In this document: positions 1-8,249 of the stretch, piece after piece
How positions within the stretch are numbered: position 1 is the stretch's first letter
How the letters are laid out: every line of letters starts with the position of its first letter
Source of the DNA: Janthinobacterium sp. FW305-129
GTDB taxonomy: Bacteria; Pseudomonadota; Gammaproteobacteria; Burkholderiales; Burkholderiaceae_D
Length of the DNA stretch: 64,000 nt
Direction of reading: 5' to 3'
NCBI RefSeq assembly: GCF_020858115.1
Contig: NZ_JACYMM010000010.1
Span: 62,001-126,000, forward strand
The notes under the pieces: model-generated
Databases searched by the model: none
Seen by the model: the letters and a program-made list of their open reading frames with translations, nothing else
Told to the model about the DNA's origin: nothing
Made by a program: the position numbers and the translations under genes

Positions 1-2
1 TG

Positions 3-959
3 GTCGAACAAAAACAGCTGGAGCCGGCGCGCGAGCAGTTCCAGCTGCTGCTGAAAAGCGCGCCCGATAACGTGGGCGCCCTGTACGCGCTCGGCATCGT
101 GGCGCTGCAACTGGAAGACACCAAGGGCGCGGAGCAGTATTTCAAGCGCTTCCTGGCCGTGCTCGACAAATCCCCTGGCGACACGCGCGATCCATTCAAG
201 GCCCTGATGATTTTGTCGCAGATCGCCGAGACGCGCGGCGACACGGCCGGCGCCATCGCCTGGCTGGACAAGGTCGACAACAGCGCATCAAGCGGTTATG
301 TCGAGGCGCGCTTGCGGCGCGCCCAGCTGATCGCCCGTGGCGGCAATCTCGATGCGGCGCGCAAGGCGCTGACGGAAATCGAAACGGATGATCCGGCAAG
401 CCAGGCGCAGGTGCTGCTGGTCGACGCGCAGTTCCTGCGCGACGCTGGCTACGTGCAAAGCGCGTACACGGTGCTGGAAAACGCCTTGCTGCGCTTCCCC
501 GACAATCCGGAGCTGCTGTACGACTATGCCTTGCTGGCCGAGCGTCTCGACAAGCTGGACCTGATGGAGGCCAGCCTGCGCCGCGTGATGGCGCTGGCGC
601 CCGACAACCAGCATGCCTATAACGCCCTGGGCTACTCGCTGGCCGAACGGGGCATCCGCCTGCAGGAAGCCCATGCGCTGATCGAAAAAGCCTTGCGGAT
701 GGCGCCGGGCGACCCTTTCATCATGGACAGCATGGGCTGGGTGCAGTTCCGCATGGGCAACCTGGCCGCCGCGGAAAATGCGCTGCGCCGCGCCTATGCC
801 GTGCGCAGCGATCCGGAAATCGCAGTCCACCTGGGCGAAGTGCTGTGGCAGAAGGGCGACAAGGCCGAAGCGCAAAAGCTGTGGCGCGAGGCGCAAGGCA
901 AGGACCCGAAAAACGATGCGCTGAAAAGCACGCTGGCGCGCCTGAATGTCAGTCTGTGA
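3..959 (+). CDS. TPR-repeat protein (5' end outside the window)
   Basis: The reading frame is open from the first bases of the window, so the true start lies upstream and the first visible residues (VEQKQLEPAREQF) are internal. At least five tetratricopeptide-like helical pairs can be seen, with typical patterns such as YNALGYSLAERG and FIMDSMGWVQFRMGNLAAAE near the C-terminus. TPR proteins are protein-protein scaffolds. A TPR lipoprotein directly before lolB is common in betaproteobacteria, where it is usually thought to act in the cell envelope. The N-terminal signal or lipobox that would prove this is not visible. A strong terminator follows the stop codon. The substrate or partner is unknown. 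Confidence 0.85.
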   Translation, partial: VEQKQLEPAREQFQLLLKSAPDNVGALYALGIVALQLEDTKGAEQYFKRFLAVLDKSPGDTRDPFKALMILSQIAETRGDTAGAIAWLDKVDNSASSGYVEARLRRAQLIARGGNLDAARKALTEIETDDPASQAQVLLVDAQFLRDAGYVQSAYTVLENALLRFPDNPELLYDYALLAERLDKLDLMEASLRRVMALAPDNQHAYNALGYSLAERGIRLQEAHALIEKALRMAPGDPFIMDSMGWVQFRMGNLAAAENALRRAYAVRSDPEIAVHLGEVLWQKGDKAEAQKLWREAQGKDPKNDALKSTLARLNVSL

Positions 960-981
960 TTGAATCGATTAACTCAACTAT

Positions 982-1010
982 AAAAAACCAGCGCCATAGC
1001 GCTGGTTTTT
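982..1010 (+). terminator. Rho-independent terminator after the TPR gene
   Basis: A 9-bp perfect stem AACCAGCGC/GCGCTGGTT with loop CATA is followed by five T. It ends only 10 bases before the lolB start codon, so lolB must be read through or use a promoter overlapping this hairpin. A TATAAA at 980-985 is a weak candidate. Confidence 0.85.
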
Positions 1011-1020
1011 CCTTGTGCCC

Positions 1021-1671
1021 ATGTTAAAAAAACTTCTCCCCCTGGCTCTCGTCTGCCTGTCCCTCTCGGCATGCTCGACCCTGAGCTCCCCATCCTCATC
1101 CGGCGCCGCGCCATCCGCTACTACCGTCGCGCCTTACCGCGAACAGGTGGAGCTGACGGGCCGCCTGAACGTCGTGTACCAGAAGGATGACAAGCCCGAA
1201 TCGGCCACCGTCAATTTCAACTGGCAGCAGACGGCGCAGCGCACGGACGTGACCCTGTATACGCCCGTCGGCAGCACGCTGGCGACGATCGCCGTCACGC
1301 CGCAAGAGGCCGTGCTGACGCAGAGCGGCAAGGCGCCGCGCAGCGCGCCCGACGTCGATACCCTGAGCGCACAGCTGCTGGGCTGGTCCTTGCCCGTGTC
1401 GGGCTTGCGCGACTGGCTGCAAGGCTATGCCGTGGGCGCCGATGGCAAGCGTTTCATCGCTTCGCCGGCCAACGACAGCGTGACGACCAAAGATGGCTGG
1501 CGCTTGCGCTATGTGTCGTGGCAAGAAATAGGGCAAAATGCGGCCGACAATACACCGGGCGCCTTGCCCCAACCGCGGCGTATCGATGCCGAACGCAATG
1601 CCAGCGCGCAGGCCGATGCCGTCTCGCTGCGCATCGTGCTCGATCCCGCCCCATCGGCTCAAGCACAATGA
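1021..1671 (+). CDS. lolB: Outer-membrane lipoprotein insertion factor LolB
   Basis: LolB is the outer-membrane receptor that takes lipoproteins from the periplasmic carrier LolA and inserts them into the outer membrane. The 216-residue product starts with a lipoprotein signal peptide whose lipobox L15-S16-A17-C18 makes Cys18 the lipidated residue. The mature part begins with a Ser/Ala-rich linker and continues with a LolB-like beta region ([10 protein letters not shown], then FNWQQT). The ATG at 1021 gives a clean signal peptide; an upstream in-frame GTG at 1015 adds only two residues. The stop overlaps the ispE start as ATGA, which suggests translational coupling. The lolB-ispE-prs order is also that of Escherichia coli. 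Confidence 0.9.
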   Translation: MLKKLLPLALVCLSLSACSTLSSPSSSGAAPSATTVAPYREQVELTGRLNVVYQKDDKPESATVNFNWQQTAQRTDVTLYTPVGSTLATIAVTPQEAVLTQSGKAPRSAPDVDTLSAQLLGWSLPVSGLRDWLQGYAVGADGKRFIASPANDSVTTKDGWRLRYVSWQEIGQNAADNTPGALPQPRRIDAERNASAQADAVSLRIVLDPAPSAQAQ

Positions 1672-2552
1672 CGTTGACTACCCTGAATAACTGCCCGGCT
1701 CCGGCCAAGCTGAACCTCTTTTTGCACGTCAACGGCCGCCGCGCCGATGGCTACCATCTGCTGCAGACGGTGTTCCAGTTGCTCGACCATGGCGACACCC
1801 TGCACTTCGCGCTGCGCGACGACACGGCGATTGTCCGCGTGACGGAGCTGGCCGGCGTGCCGCAGGAGCAGGACCTGATCATCCGCGCCGCCAGGCTGCT
1901 GCAGGCCGACGTGCTGCGCCGCACGGGCGCCTTGCCGCGCGGCGTCGATATCGCCATCGACAAGGTGCTGCCCATGGGCGGCGGCCTCGGTGGCGGCTCG
2001 TCCGATGCGGCCACGGCGCTGATGGCGCTGAACCGTTTGTGGCAGGCCGGCTTGACGCGCGAGGAACTGATGGCGCTGGGCTTGCCGCTGGGCGCCGATA
2101 TCCCGTTTTTCATCTTTGGCGAAAACGCCTTTGCCGAAGGCGTGGGCGAGGCCTTGCAGCCAGTCGCCACGCCCGCATGCTGGTATGTGGTGATCGAGCC
2201 GGGCGTGCAAGTGCCCACCGCCGCAATTTTTTGCGCGGAAGGCTTGACGAGGAATACCGAACCCGTCACAATAGCGGACTTTTCCAGGTACCTCGCAGAA
2301 GGAAACGATGCGGGCGGGTTTGGAAAGAATGATTTACAGCAAGTAGCATGCAGTCTTTTCAAGCCGGTAGCAGATGCGGTAGAATGGCTGGGTGCTTACG
2401 GTGAAGCCAGGATGACTGGTTCCGGTGCTTGTGTGTTTAGTGCGTTTGGCAGTCAGGAAGAAGCGGATGCGGTGCTCAGCAATGTGCCACCAGTCTGGAT
2501 CGCCTGGAAGGCAAAAGCGCTGAATCGCCACCCGATGCTCACCATGTTGTAA
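1668..2552 (+). CDS. ispE: 4-diphosphocytidyl-2-C-methyl-D-erythritol kinase
   Basis: IspE phosphorylates the 2-hydroxyl of CDP-methylerythritol with ATP in the non-mevalonate isoprenoid pathway. The 294-residue protein has the GHMP-kinase N-terminal signature [12 protein letters not shown] (residues 10-21) and the glycine-rich ATP loop [15 protein letters not shown] at about 101-115. A C-terminal GHMP motif (MTGSGACVF) is near residue 250. The frame is open upstream into lolB, but the ATG at 1668 overlaps the lolB stop by four bases and matches the family N-terminus. Length is normal for IspE. Confidence 0.95.
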   Translation: MTLTTLNNCPAPAKLNLFLHVNGRRADGYHLLQTVFQLLDHGDTLHFALRDDTAIVRVTELAGVPQEQDLIIRAARLLQADVLRRTGALPRGVDIAIDKVLPMGGGLGGGSSDAATALMALNRLWQAGLTREELMALGLPLGADIPFFIFGENAFAEGVGEALQPVATPACWYVVIEPGVQVPTAAIFCAEGLTRNTEPVTIADFSRYLAEGNDAGGFGKNDLQQVACSLFKPVADAVEWLGAYGEARMTGSGACVFSAFGSQEEADAVLSNVPPVWIAWKAKALNRHPMLTML

Positions 2553-2568
2553 AGAGCAAAAAAAGATT

Positions 2569-2596
2569 TTGCTTAGCGTCAAAAAGTCGGTATAAT
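2569..2596 (+). promoter_or_regulatory. Sigma-70 promoter for tRNA-Gln
   Basis: TTGCTT at 2569-2574 and a consensus TATAAT at 2591-2596 are separated by 16 bp. The predicted transcript would start about 28 bases before the mature tRNA. Confidence 0.75.
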
Positions 2597-2630
2597 ACTG
2601 GCCAACATGACGGCAAGCAGTCAGTAACGT

Positions 2631-2707
2631 AGGGGAATCGCCAAGCTGGTTAAGGCACTGGATTTTGATTCCAGCATGCGAAGGTTCGAATCCTTCTTCC
2701 CCTGCCA
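2631..2707 (+). tRNA. tRNA-Gln (anticodon UUG)
   Basis: A complete cloverleaf can be drawn. The acceptor stem is AGGGGAA/TTCCCCT, the D stem GCC/GGC, and the anticodon stem CTGGA/TCCAG with TTG at 2665-2667. The T arm is GAAGG-TTCGAAT-CCTTC, the discriminator is G, and the 3' CCA is encoded at 2705-2707. It sits between ispE and prs and has its own promoter. Confidence 0.98.
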
Positions 2708-2798
2708 CCATTTCACCGTAGTCTGTCGATGCGAAGTTGGCGTCCAGTGCGGGAAAAAGCAGATGTGCCGCCACGCGGCATATTCTAAACAATGACTG

Positions 2799-2816
2799 AC
2801 CGGGCCTATGCCCGGT
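2799..2816 (+). terminator. Hairpin between tRNA-Gln and prs, possible terminator
   Basis: The stem ACCGGGC/GCCCGGT with a CTAT loop is followed by TAGTGCTTTT. The U-tract is imperfect, so it may instead be a 5' leader structure of prs, whose ATG is 42 bases further on. Confidence 0.45.
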
Positions 2817-2857
2817 TAGTGCTTTTCAAGACTTCTATATCACCTCTTGGGACTCCC

Positions 2858-3808
2858 ATGGCTTACGAAAACCTGATGGTTTTTACCGGCAACGCGAATC
2901 CAGCGTTGGCAGAGGGGGTCGCAAAAAACCTCGGCATCCCTCTCGGTAAAGCAAACGTTTCGAAATTCTCCGACGGCGAAGTAATGGTCGAGATTAACGA
3001 AAACGTGCGCGGCAAGGATGTTTTTGTTTTGCAATCCACCTGTGCTCCAACCAACGACAGCCTGATGGAAATCATGCTGATGGTTGATGCCTTGAAACGT
3101 GCTTCCGCCGGCCGCATCACTGCCGCGATTCCTTACTTCGGCTACGCCCGCCAAGACCGTCGTCCACGCTCCGCGCGTGTGGCGATTTCGGCCAAGGTGG
3201 TGGCGAACATGCTGGAAGAAGCCGGTGTCGAGCGCGTCCTGATCATGGACTTGCACGCTGACCAGATTCAAGGTTTCTTCGATATCCCAGTCGACAATAT
3301 TTACGCTTCGCCAATTTTGCTGGGCGACCTGCAAAAGAAAAACTACCAGGATCTGCTGGTGGTGTCGCCGGACGTCGGCGGTGTGGTACGTGCGCGCGCC
3401 CTGGCCAAACGCCTGGGCTGCGACCTGGCCATCATCGACAAGCGCCGTCCAAAAGCGAACGTGTCCGAAGTGATGAACATCATCGGTGAAGTCGAAGGCC
3501 GCAACTGCGTGATCATGGATGACATGGTCGACACGGCAGGCACCCTGACCAAGGCTGCCGAAGTGCTCAAAGAGCGTGGCGCGAAAAAAGTCGTGGCGTA
3601 TTGCACGCATGCGGTGCTGTCGGGCCCGGCGATCGACCGTATTTCGGCCTCGCCACTCGATGAGCTGGTCGTGACCGATACGATCCCCCTGTCCGAAGCG
3701 GCCCTGGCCTGCGGCAAGATCCGTCAATTGACGTGCGCGCCGCTGCTGGCCGAGACGTTCAAACGCATCATCAAGGGTGATTCGGTTATCTCGCTGTTTA
3801 TTGACTAA
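2858..3808 (+). CDS. prs: Ribose-phosphate pyrophosphokinase
   Basis: Prs makes PRPP from ribose 5-phosphate and ATP, the entry point to purine, pyrimidine, histidine, tryptophan and NAD synthesis. The 316-residue length is typical of class I enzymes. Visible motifs are the ATP-contacting YARQDRRPR (97-105), the metal-binding [17 protein letters not shown] from residue 131, the flexible-loop KRRP (195-198) and the PRPP-binding [10 protein letters not shown] (221-230). The ATG at 2858 begins the conserved [11 protein letters not shown]; the open frame upstream to 2792 has no family match. Its position after ispE and before rplY is conserved in betaproteobacteria. Confidence 0.97.
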   Translation: MAYENLMVFTGNANPALAEGVAKNLGIPLGKANVSKFSDGEVMVEINENVRGKDVFVLQSTCAPTNDSLMEIMLMVDALKRASAGRITAAIPYFGYARQDRRPRSARVAISAKVVANMLEEAGVERVLIMDLHADQIQGFFDIPVDNIYASPILLGDLQKKNYQDLLVVSPDVGGVVRARALAKRLGCDLAIIDKRRPKANVSEVMNIIGEVEGRNCVIMDDMVDTAGTLTKAAEVLKERGAKKVVAYCTHAVLSGPAIDRISASPLDELVVTDTIPLSEAALACGKIRQLTCAPLLAETFKRIIKGDSVISLFID

Positions 3809-3835
3809 ATAGCGTAGTAGTAAAAGACGTAATGC

Positions 3836-3954
3836 CTGCGGCGCGACCGGCTTTTTGCCTGTTGCGCCGCAGTGTTTTAGTTTTCGGGGTGTTTTCACCC
3901 ATTTTCGAGGATTCCTGGTCGCGGGAATCCTCATAACACAAGGCGCAAGCCTTG
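3836..3954 (+). promoter_or_regulatory. Multi-hairpin leader before rplY
   Basis: Four inverted repeats are packed between prs and rplY. CTGCGGCGC/GCGCCGCAG (3836-3872, 19-nt loop) may be the prs terminator. GGGTG/CACCC (3887-3900) has a TTTT loop. GAGGATTCC/GGAATCCTC (3907-3932) has an 8-nt loop. CAAGGC-GCAA-GCCTTG (3939-3954) has a GNRA tetraloop and ends 18 bases before the rplY start. The last two could be a ribosomal-protein leader; this is inference. Confidence 0.45.
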
Positions 3955-3972
3955 TTCTTCTTGGAGTTTCAC

Positions 3973-4581
3973 ATGAAAGTTATCGCATTTAAACGCGAAT
4001 TGCAAGGTTCCGGAGCGAGCCGCCGCCTGCGCATTTCCGGCCAAACCCCTGGTATCGTCTACGGTGGCGCTGAAGCCCCAGTGCTGATCTCGCTGGATCA
4101 CAACGCCCTGTACCACGCGTTGAAAAAAGAAGTGTTCCACTCGTCGATCCTGGATCTGGAAATCGACGGCGTTTCCCAGCAAGTTCTGCTGCGCGACTTC
4201 CAAGTCCACGCATACAAACAACTGGTTCTGCACGCTGACTTCCAGCGCGTTGACGCTAAGCAAGCTATCCACGTGAAAGTGGCGCTGCACTTCGTAAACG
4301 CTGACGTTTCCCCAGCAGTCAAACTGCACGGCGCGACCATCAGCCACGTAGCCAACGAAATCGAAGTTTCGTGCCTGCCAGGCCAACTGCCAGAATTCAT
4401 CAACGTTGACCTGTCGAACATCGACGTCGGTCACTCGCTGCACGTCGGCGACCTGGTCCTGCCAGCTGGCGTGACCGCTGTCACCCACGGCGCCAACCTG
4501 ACCATCGCTACCGCTTCGGTACCGGCCGGCCACGTTGCTGCTGAAGCCGCTGCTGCTGAAGTTGTTGCTGACAAGAAGTAA
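3973..4581 (+). CDS. rplY: 50S ribosomal protein L25, long Ctc/TL5 form
   Basis: bL25 binds 5S rRNA in the central protuberance of the large subunit. The 202-residue protein has the N-terminal L25 domain (about 1-90, starting [20 protein letters not shown], with TPGIVYGG) and the C-terminal TL5 beta domain typical of the long Ctc form. An Ala/Glu-rich tail ends in VVADKK. The ATG at 3973 lies six bases after GGAG at 3963-3966, so the in-frame start at 3952 is rejected. A strong terminator follows. E. coli has only the short form. Confidence 0.95.
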   Translation: MKVIAFKRELQGSGASRRLRISGQTPGIVYGGAEAPVLISLDHNALYHALKKEVFHSSILDLEIDGVSQQVLLRDFQVHAYKQLVLHADFQRVDAKQAIHVKVALHFVNADVSPAVKLHGATISHVANEIEVSCLPGQLPEFINVDLSNIDVGHSLHVGDLVLPAGVTAVTHGANLTIATASVPAGHVAAEAAAAEVVADKK

Positions 4582-4614
4582 TTCTGCCGCCGCAGCAATG
4601 CGGTAGTCGCAAGG

Positions 4615-4649
4615 AAAAACCCGCCTGGTTCGTCCCGGCGGGTTTTTTT
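4615..4649 (+). terminator. Rho-independent terminator after rplY
   Basis: AAAAACCCGCC pairs with GGCGGGTTTTT across an 11-nt loop and is followed by a run of seven T. Confidence 0.92.
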
Positions 4650-4695
4650 CTGCCCGTTTTCACCGATAATACGTTTTTACACTGCAGACATCGCC

Positions 4696-5280
4696 ATGCC
4701 CATACGCCTGATCGTCGGCCTCGGCAACCCGGGACCCGAATACGAACAAACCCGCCACAATGCCGGCTTCTGGCTGGTGGACAACCTTGCCAACAGCTTG
4801 CCTGGCACGCGCTTGCAGCGCGATTCGCGCTATAACGCCATGCTGGCCAAGACCTCCATCGGCGGCAAGGAAGTCTGGCTGCTCGAACCGCTGACCTTCA
4901 TGAACCGCTCGGGCCAGTCCGTGGGCGCGCTGGCGCGCTTTTTCAAGATCGCTGCCGATGAAGTGCTCGTCGTGCACGATGAGCTGGACTTGATGCCCGG
5001 CATCGCGCGTCTGAAGAAGGGCGGCTCGGCCGGCGGCCACAATGGCTTGAAAGACATCACGGCCGCGCTGGGCACGCAGGATTACTGGCGCTTGCGCCTG
5101 GGCATCGGCCACCCGCGCACCCTGAGCCTGCAGCAGCAGGTGGCCGATTTCGTCCTGCACCGTCCGCGCCGCGAAGACCAGGAGCTGATCGAGCAAGCGA
5201 TAGAAAAATCCTTGCAGGTCATGCCGCAGATCGTCGAAGGCAAGTTCGAGGCGGCGACCATGAAACTGCATACGGCCTGA
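4696..5280 (+). CDS. pth: Peptidyl-tRNA hydrolase
   Basis: Pth cleaves the ester bond of peptidyl-tRNA released during aborted translation and so recycles tRNA. The 194-residue product shows the bacterial Pth signature: [16 protein letters not shown] with catalytic His21 (His20 in E. coli), TFMNRSG with Asn70, HDELDLMPG with Asp95, and [12 protein letters not shown]. It lies between rplY and ychF; pth next to ychF is also the E. coli order. No strong Shine-Dalgarno is visible before the ATG, but the start matches the family N-terminus exactly. Confidence 0.96.
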   Translation: MPIRLIVGLGNPGPEYEQTRHNAGFWLVDNLANSLPGTRLQRDSRYNAMLAKTSIGGKEVWLLEPLTFMNRSGQSVGALARFFKIAADEVLVVHDELDLMPGIARLKKGGSAGGHNGLKDITAALGTQDYWRLRLGIGHPRTLSLQQQVADFVLHRPRREDQELIEQAIEKSLQVMPQIVEGKFEAATMKLHTA

Positions 5281-5342
5281 GAACAGGGCCTGATGGCGTC
5301 ATGATACGGCCGTTTTGGCGTCATTTGCCCATCATCGGGCTT

Positions 5343-5369
5343 TTGAAGCGCGCGCGACACGGGTACAAT
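5343..5369 (+). promoter_or_regulatory. Candidate promoter of ychF
   Basis: TTGAAG at 5343-5348 and TACAAT at 5364-5369 are separated by 15 bp, slightly short. They lie about 130 bases before the ychF start. Confidence 0.4.
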
Positions 5370-5496
5370 TGACCCCTTGAAATGCAGCACACGCACTATC
5401 CCCGGAAAAGGGCGCACCATCGACCCCGTTTTCCCTAACAGCACGGCAAGCACGCCGATAGACGGCGCCATGTGCTTTGATTATTAAAGGTTTTCC

Positions 5497-6588
5497 ATGA
5501 GTCTCCAATGCGGTATCGTCGGCTTGCCGAACGTCGGCAAGTCCACCCTGTTCAATGCACTGACGAAAGCCGGCATTCCGGCTGAAAACTATCCGTTCTG
5601 CACCATCGAGCCGAACGTCGGCGTCGTCGAAGTGCCGGATCCGCGCATGGATGCGCTGGCCGCCATCGTCAAGCCGGAACGCATGGTCAATGCCATCGTG
5701 GAATTCGTCGATATCGCCGGCTTGGTGGCCGGTGCATCGAAGGGCGAGGGCCTGGGCAACCAGTTCCTGTCGCACATCCGCGAGACGGACGCCATCGTCA
5801 ACGTCGTGCGCTGCTTCGAGGATGACAACGTCATCCACGTGGCCGGCAAGATCAACCCGCTCGACGATATCGAAGTCATCCAGACCGAACTGGCGCTGGC
5901 CGACATGGGTACCGTGGAAAAAGCCATCCACCGCGAAAACAAGAAAGCCCGCTCGGGCGACAAGGACGCGGCCAAGCTGCTGGCCATCATGGAACGCATG
6001 ATGCCTTACCTGAACGACGCCAAGCCGGTGCGCGCCATGGGCCTGGACGCCGACGAAATGGAGCTGATCAAGCCTTTGTGCCTGATCACGGCCAAGCCGG
6101 CCATGTTCGTGGCCAACGTTTCCGACTCGGGTTTCACCAATAATCCGCTGCTGGATCAACTGACGGCGTATGCGCAATCGCAAAACGCCCCTATCGTCGC
6201 CATCTGCGCGGCGCTGGAAGCGGAAATCGCCGATCTGGACGACGCCGACAAGGGCGCCTTCCTGGCCGACATGGGCATGGAAGAGCCGGGCCTGGACCGT
6301 CTGATCCGCGCCGGCTACAAGCTGCTGGGCCTGCAAACCTATTTCACGGCGGGCGTGAAGGAAGTGCGCGCCTGGACCATCCCTGTGGGCGCCACGGCGC
6401 CACAGGCGGCGGGCGTAATCCACACCGACTTCGAACGCGGCTTCATCCGCGCGCAAACCATTGCCTATGACGACTTCATCGCCTACAAGGGCGAAGCGGG
6501 CGCCAAGGAAGCGGGCAAGATGCGCGCCGAAGGCAAGGAATACGTGGTCAAGGATGGCGACGTGCTGAACTTCCTGTTCAACGTCTAA
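5497..6588 (+). CDS. ychF: Redox-regulated ATPase YchF (Obg-family)
   Basis: YchF/OLA1 is a universally conserved Obg-like P-loop protein that prefers ATP and binds the ribosome. At 363 residues it has the normal length. The P-loop GLPNVGKST is at 9-17, G3 is [17 protein letters not shown], and the unusual G4 reads ANVSD instead of NKxD, which is typical of this ATP-using branch. The C-terminal TGS domain (about 279-362) contains the TYFTAG and KEVRAWTI region. A weak AAAGG Shine-Dalgarno lies about 7 bases before the ATG. It is followed by two hairpins that close the housekeeping block. Confidence 0.97.
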   Translation: MSLQCGIVGLPNVGKSTLFNALTKAGIPAENYPFCTIEPNVGVVEVPDPRMDALAAIVKPERMVNAIVEFVDIAGLVAGASKGEGLGNQFLSHIRETDAIVNVVRCFEDDNVIHVAGKINPLDDIEVIQTELALADMGTVEKAIHRENKKARSGDKDAAKLLAIMERMMPYLNDAKPVRAMGLDADEMELIKPLCLITAKPAMFVANVSDSGFTNNPLLDQLTAYAQSQNAPIVAICAALEAEIADLDDADKGAFLADMGMEEPGLDRLIRAGYKLLGLQTYFTAGVKEVRAWTIPVGATAPQAAGVIHTDFERGFIRAQTIAYDDFIAYKGEAGAKEAGKMRAEGKEYVVKDGDVLNFLFNV

Positions 6589-6596
6589 GGACAGAT

Positions 6597-6675
6597 GCTT
6601 GCTGGCGAGCGCCAGCAAGCTATTGCATTTGTCCATTGCGAAATGCCGCTCAATGTATTTGGGCGGCATTTTTTT
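6597..6675 (+). terminator. Tandem hairpins, terminator of ychF
   Basis: The first hairpin is a perfect 10-bp stem GCTTGCTGGC/GCCAGCAAGC with loop GAGC (6597-6620) but no U-tract. The second, AAATGCCGC/GCGGCATTT (6641-6671), is followed by a T-run to 6675 and is a standard intrinsic terminator. Confidence 0.85.
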
Positions 6676-6698
6676 GTCTGTGATGTGAAAGGTCTGTT

Positions 6699-7622
6699 AT
6701 GGCGTCAGAGAAACAACCGCTCGTTTCCATTGTCATGGCCACGTATAACCGGAGCAATATCCTCGGCTATGCGATTCAATCGGCACTCGCCAGTACCTTG
6801 CAGGACTGGGAACTGATTATCGTCGGCGATTGCTGCACCGACGATACCGCCGAGGTGGTCGCCGCGTTCGGTGACGCGCGTATCCGCTTTGTGAATCTGG
6901 AGGTCAATTACGGCGAGCAGACGGGACCCAACAATCTCGGCATCAGCCTGGCGCGTGGCAACTATCTGGCATTCCTGAACCACGATGACCTGTGGTTGCC
7001 TGATCATTTGCAAAGCAGTATCGATCTCCTCGAACGCACCGGGGCCGAGCTGGTCTTTGGCCAGGGACTGGTGGTCTTGCCTGTCGGATATCACATGGTG
7101 GGGGCGCTGGCGGATGGTGTGCAAGCGTACCGTCCGTGGATGGACGTGCCGGCTTCGCTGTGGGTCATGCGGCTGGAGCTGGCCCGGCAGATCGGGCCAT
7201 GGCAACCATCATGGGAAGTGCGCTGCTGGCCGTCGCAAGCCTGGTTGCACCGCGTGTATCGCGCGGGGCGGCCGATGCTGGCCCATCCCCGCATCGGCGC
7301 CATCCTGATCCAGTCTGGCAGCCGCAGCAATGCCTACCTGGAGCGGCAGCACGGCGAGCATGCGTACTGGTGGGCGCACATGCAAGATCCGTTCAATATT
7401 CTGCAGGCTGTTACCACGCTGTATGGCAAAGTGGGCCATGAGCGCCTGATTGCGCCGCTACTGTCCGCCCTGACGACCTTGAAAGCTTTGTCGCGCCGCC
7501 TTTGCTATATGCTGGGCTTGTGGCCGCCGCATCCCGGGTTCTGGCTCAAGTATTGGCGCAAAGGCACCTTTTTACGTGAATTGCGCCGCCGCCGGGGATT
7601 GAATGACATGCCGCGGCGATAG
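6699..7622 (+). CDS. Family 2 glycosyltransferase
   Basis: The 307-residue protein begins with the GT-A nucleotide-sugar fold of family GT2: VSIVMATYNRS, then an acidic GDCCTDDT, and the metal-binding NHDDLW with Asp96/Asp97. It should transfer a sugar from an activated donor to a glycan or lipid acceptor on the cytoplasmic side of the inner membrane. The C-terminal third is basic (ending RELRRRRGLNDMPRR) and may be membrane-associated. An AAAGG Shine-Dalgarno precedes the ATG. It forms a probable cassette with the cupin and flippase genes downstream. Donor and acceptor cannot be told from sequence. Confidence 0.85.
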   Translation: MASEKQPLVSIVMATYNRSNILGYAIQSALASTLQDWELIIVGDCCTDDTAEVVAAFGDARIRFVNLEVNYGEQTGPNNLGISLARGNYLAFLNHDDLWLPDHLQSSIDLLERTGAELVFGQGLVVLPVGYHMVGALADGVQAYRPWMDVPASLWVMRLELARQIGPWQPSWEVRCWPSQAWLHRVYRAGRPMLAHPRIGAILIQSGSRSNAYLERQHGEHAYWWAHMQDPFNILQAVTTLYGKVGHERLIAPLLSALTTLKALSRRLCYMLGLWPPHPGFWLKYWRKGTFLRELRRRRGLNDMPRR

Positions 7623-7679
7623 ATAATACCGTTGCAATACATAAGAGCATTTTTATAAAAATTTCTAGGGGTAGATCTG

Positions 7680-8228
7680 GTGGCTGAGAAAGATAACTGG
7701 TTGTTGGCTGGCGCGAAACAGGATGGCGAAAGCATTACCAAGGAATGGAAGCCGACGGCGCCTGCCTTGATTGATGGCGTGATCTTTCAGGAAATTAAGC
7801 CTGTCTTGACGGCATACGGCAGCCTGACCGAAATTTTCCGTACTGAATGGGTGCCCGATGCGGCGCAGATCGGCCAGATATTCGCCTCGACCCTGGAGCC
7901 GGGCGGACTGAGCGCCTGGCATGCGCATGCCATCACGACGGACCGCCTGTTCGTGGCGGCGGGCCAGATGCGCGTGGTGCTGTACGACGCGCGCGAGGAT
8001 TCGCCGACCTTTGGCATGCTCAACGAATTCAAGCTGGGCACCAAGCGTCCCGGCCTGCTCGTCGTGCCGCCGCGTGTCTGGCATGGCGTGCAGAATTACT
8101 GCGGCTCGCCTGCCATCCTCGTCAATGCGGTGGACCATGCGTATCGCTATGATGCGCCGGACCACTGGCGCGTGCCGGCCGATTCGGACACGGTGCCGTA
8201 TCGCTTCTCCAACGACAGGCATGGCTGA
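7680..8228 (+). CDS. RmlC-like cupin (dTDP-4-dehydrorhamnose 3,5-epimerase family)
   Basis: The 182-residue protein is a single-domain cupin. His81 and His83 in the LSAWHAHAITTDRLFV motif and His135 in VPPRVWHGVQN sit where RmlC-type epimerases carry their active-site histidines, and the end ...DTVPYRF fits the family. The expected role is epimerisation or isomerisation of a nucleotide-activated deoxysugar for surface glycan. No rmlA, rmlB or rmlD lies nearby, so the substrate is uncertain. A GTG start at 7680 is used, with AGGGG about 9 bases upstream; there is no alternative ATG nearby. It sits between a glycosyltransferase and a flippase. Confidence 0.75.
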   Translation: MAEKDNWLLAGAKQDGESITKEWKPTAPALIDGVIFQEIKPVLTAYGSLTEIFRTEWVPDAAQIGQIFASTLEPGGLSAWHAHAITTDRLFVAAGQMRVVLYDAREDSPTFGMLNEFKLGTKRPGLLVVPPRVWHGVQNYCGSPAILVNAVDHAYRYDAPDHWRVPADSDTVPYRFSNDRHG

Positions 8229-8249
8229 GATGCCCGGGCCGGCTGAACG

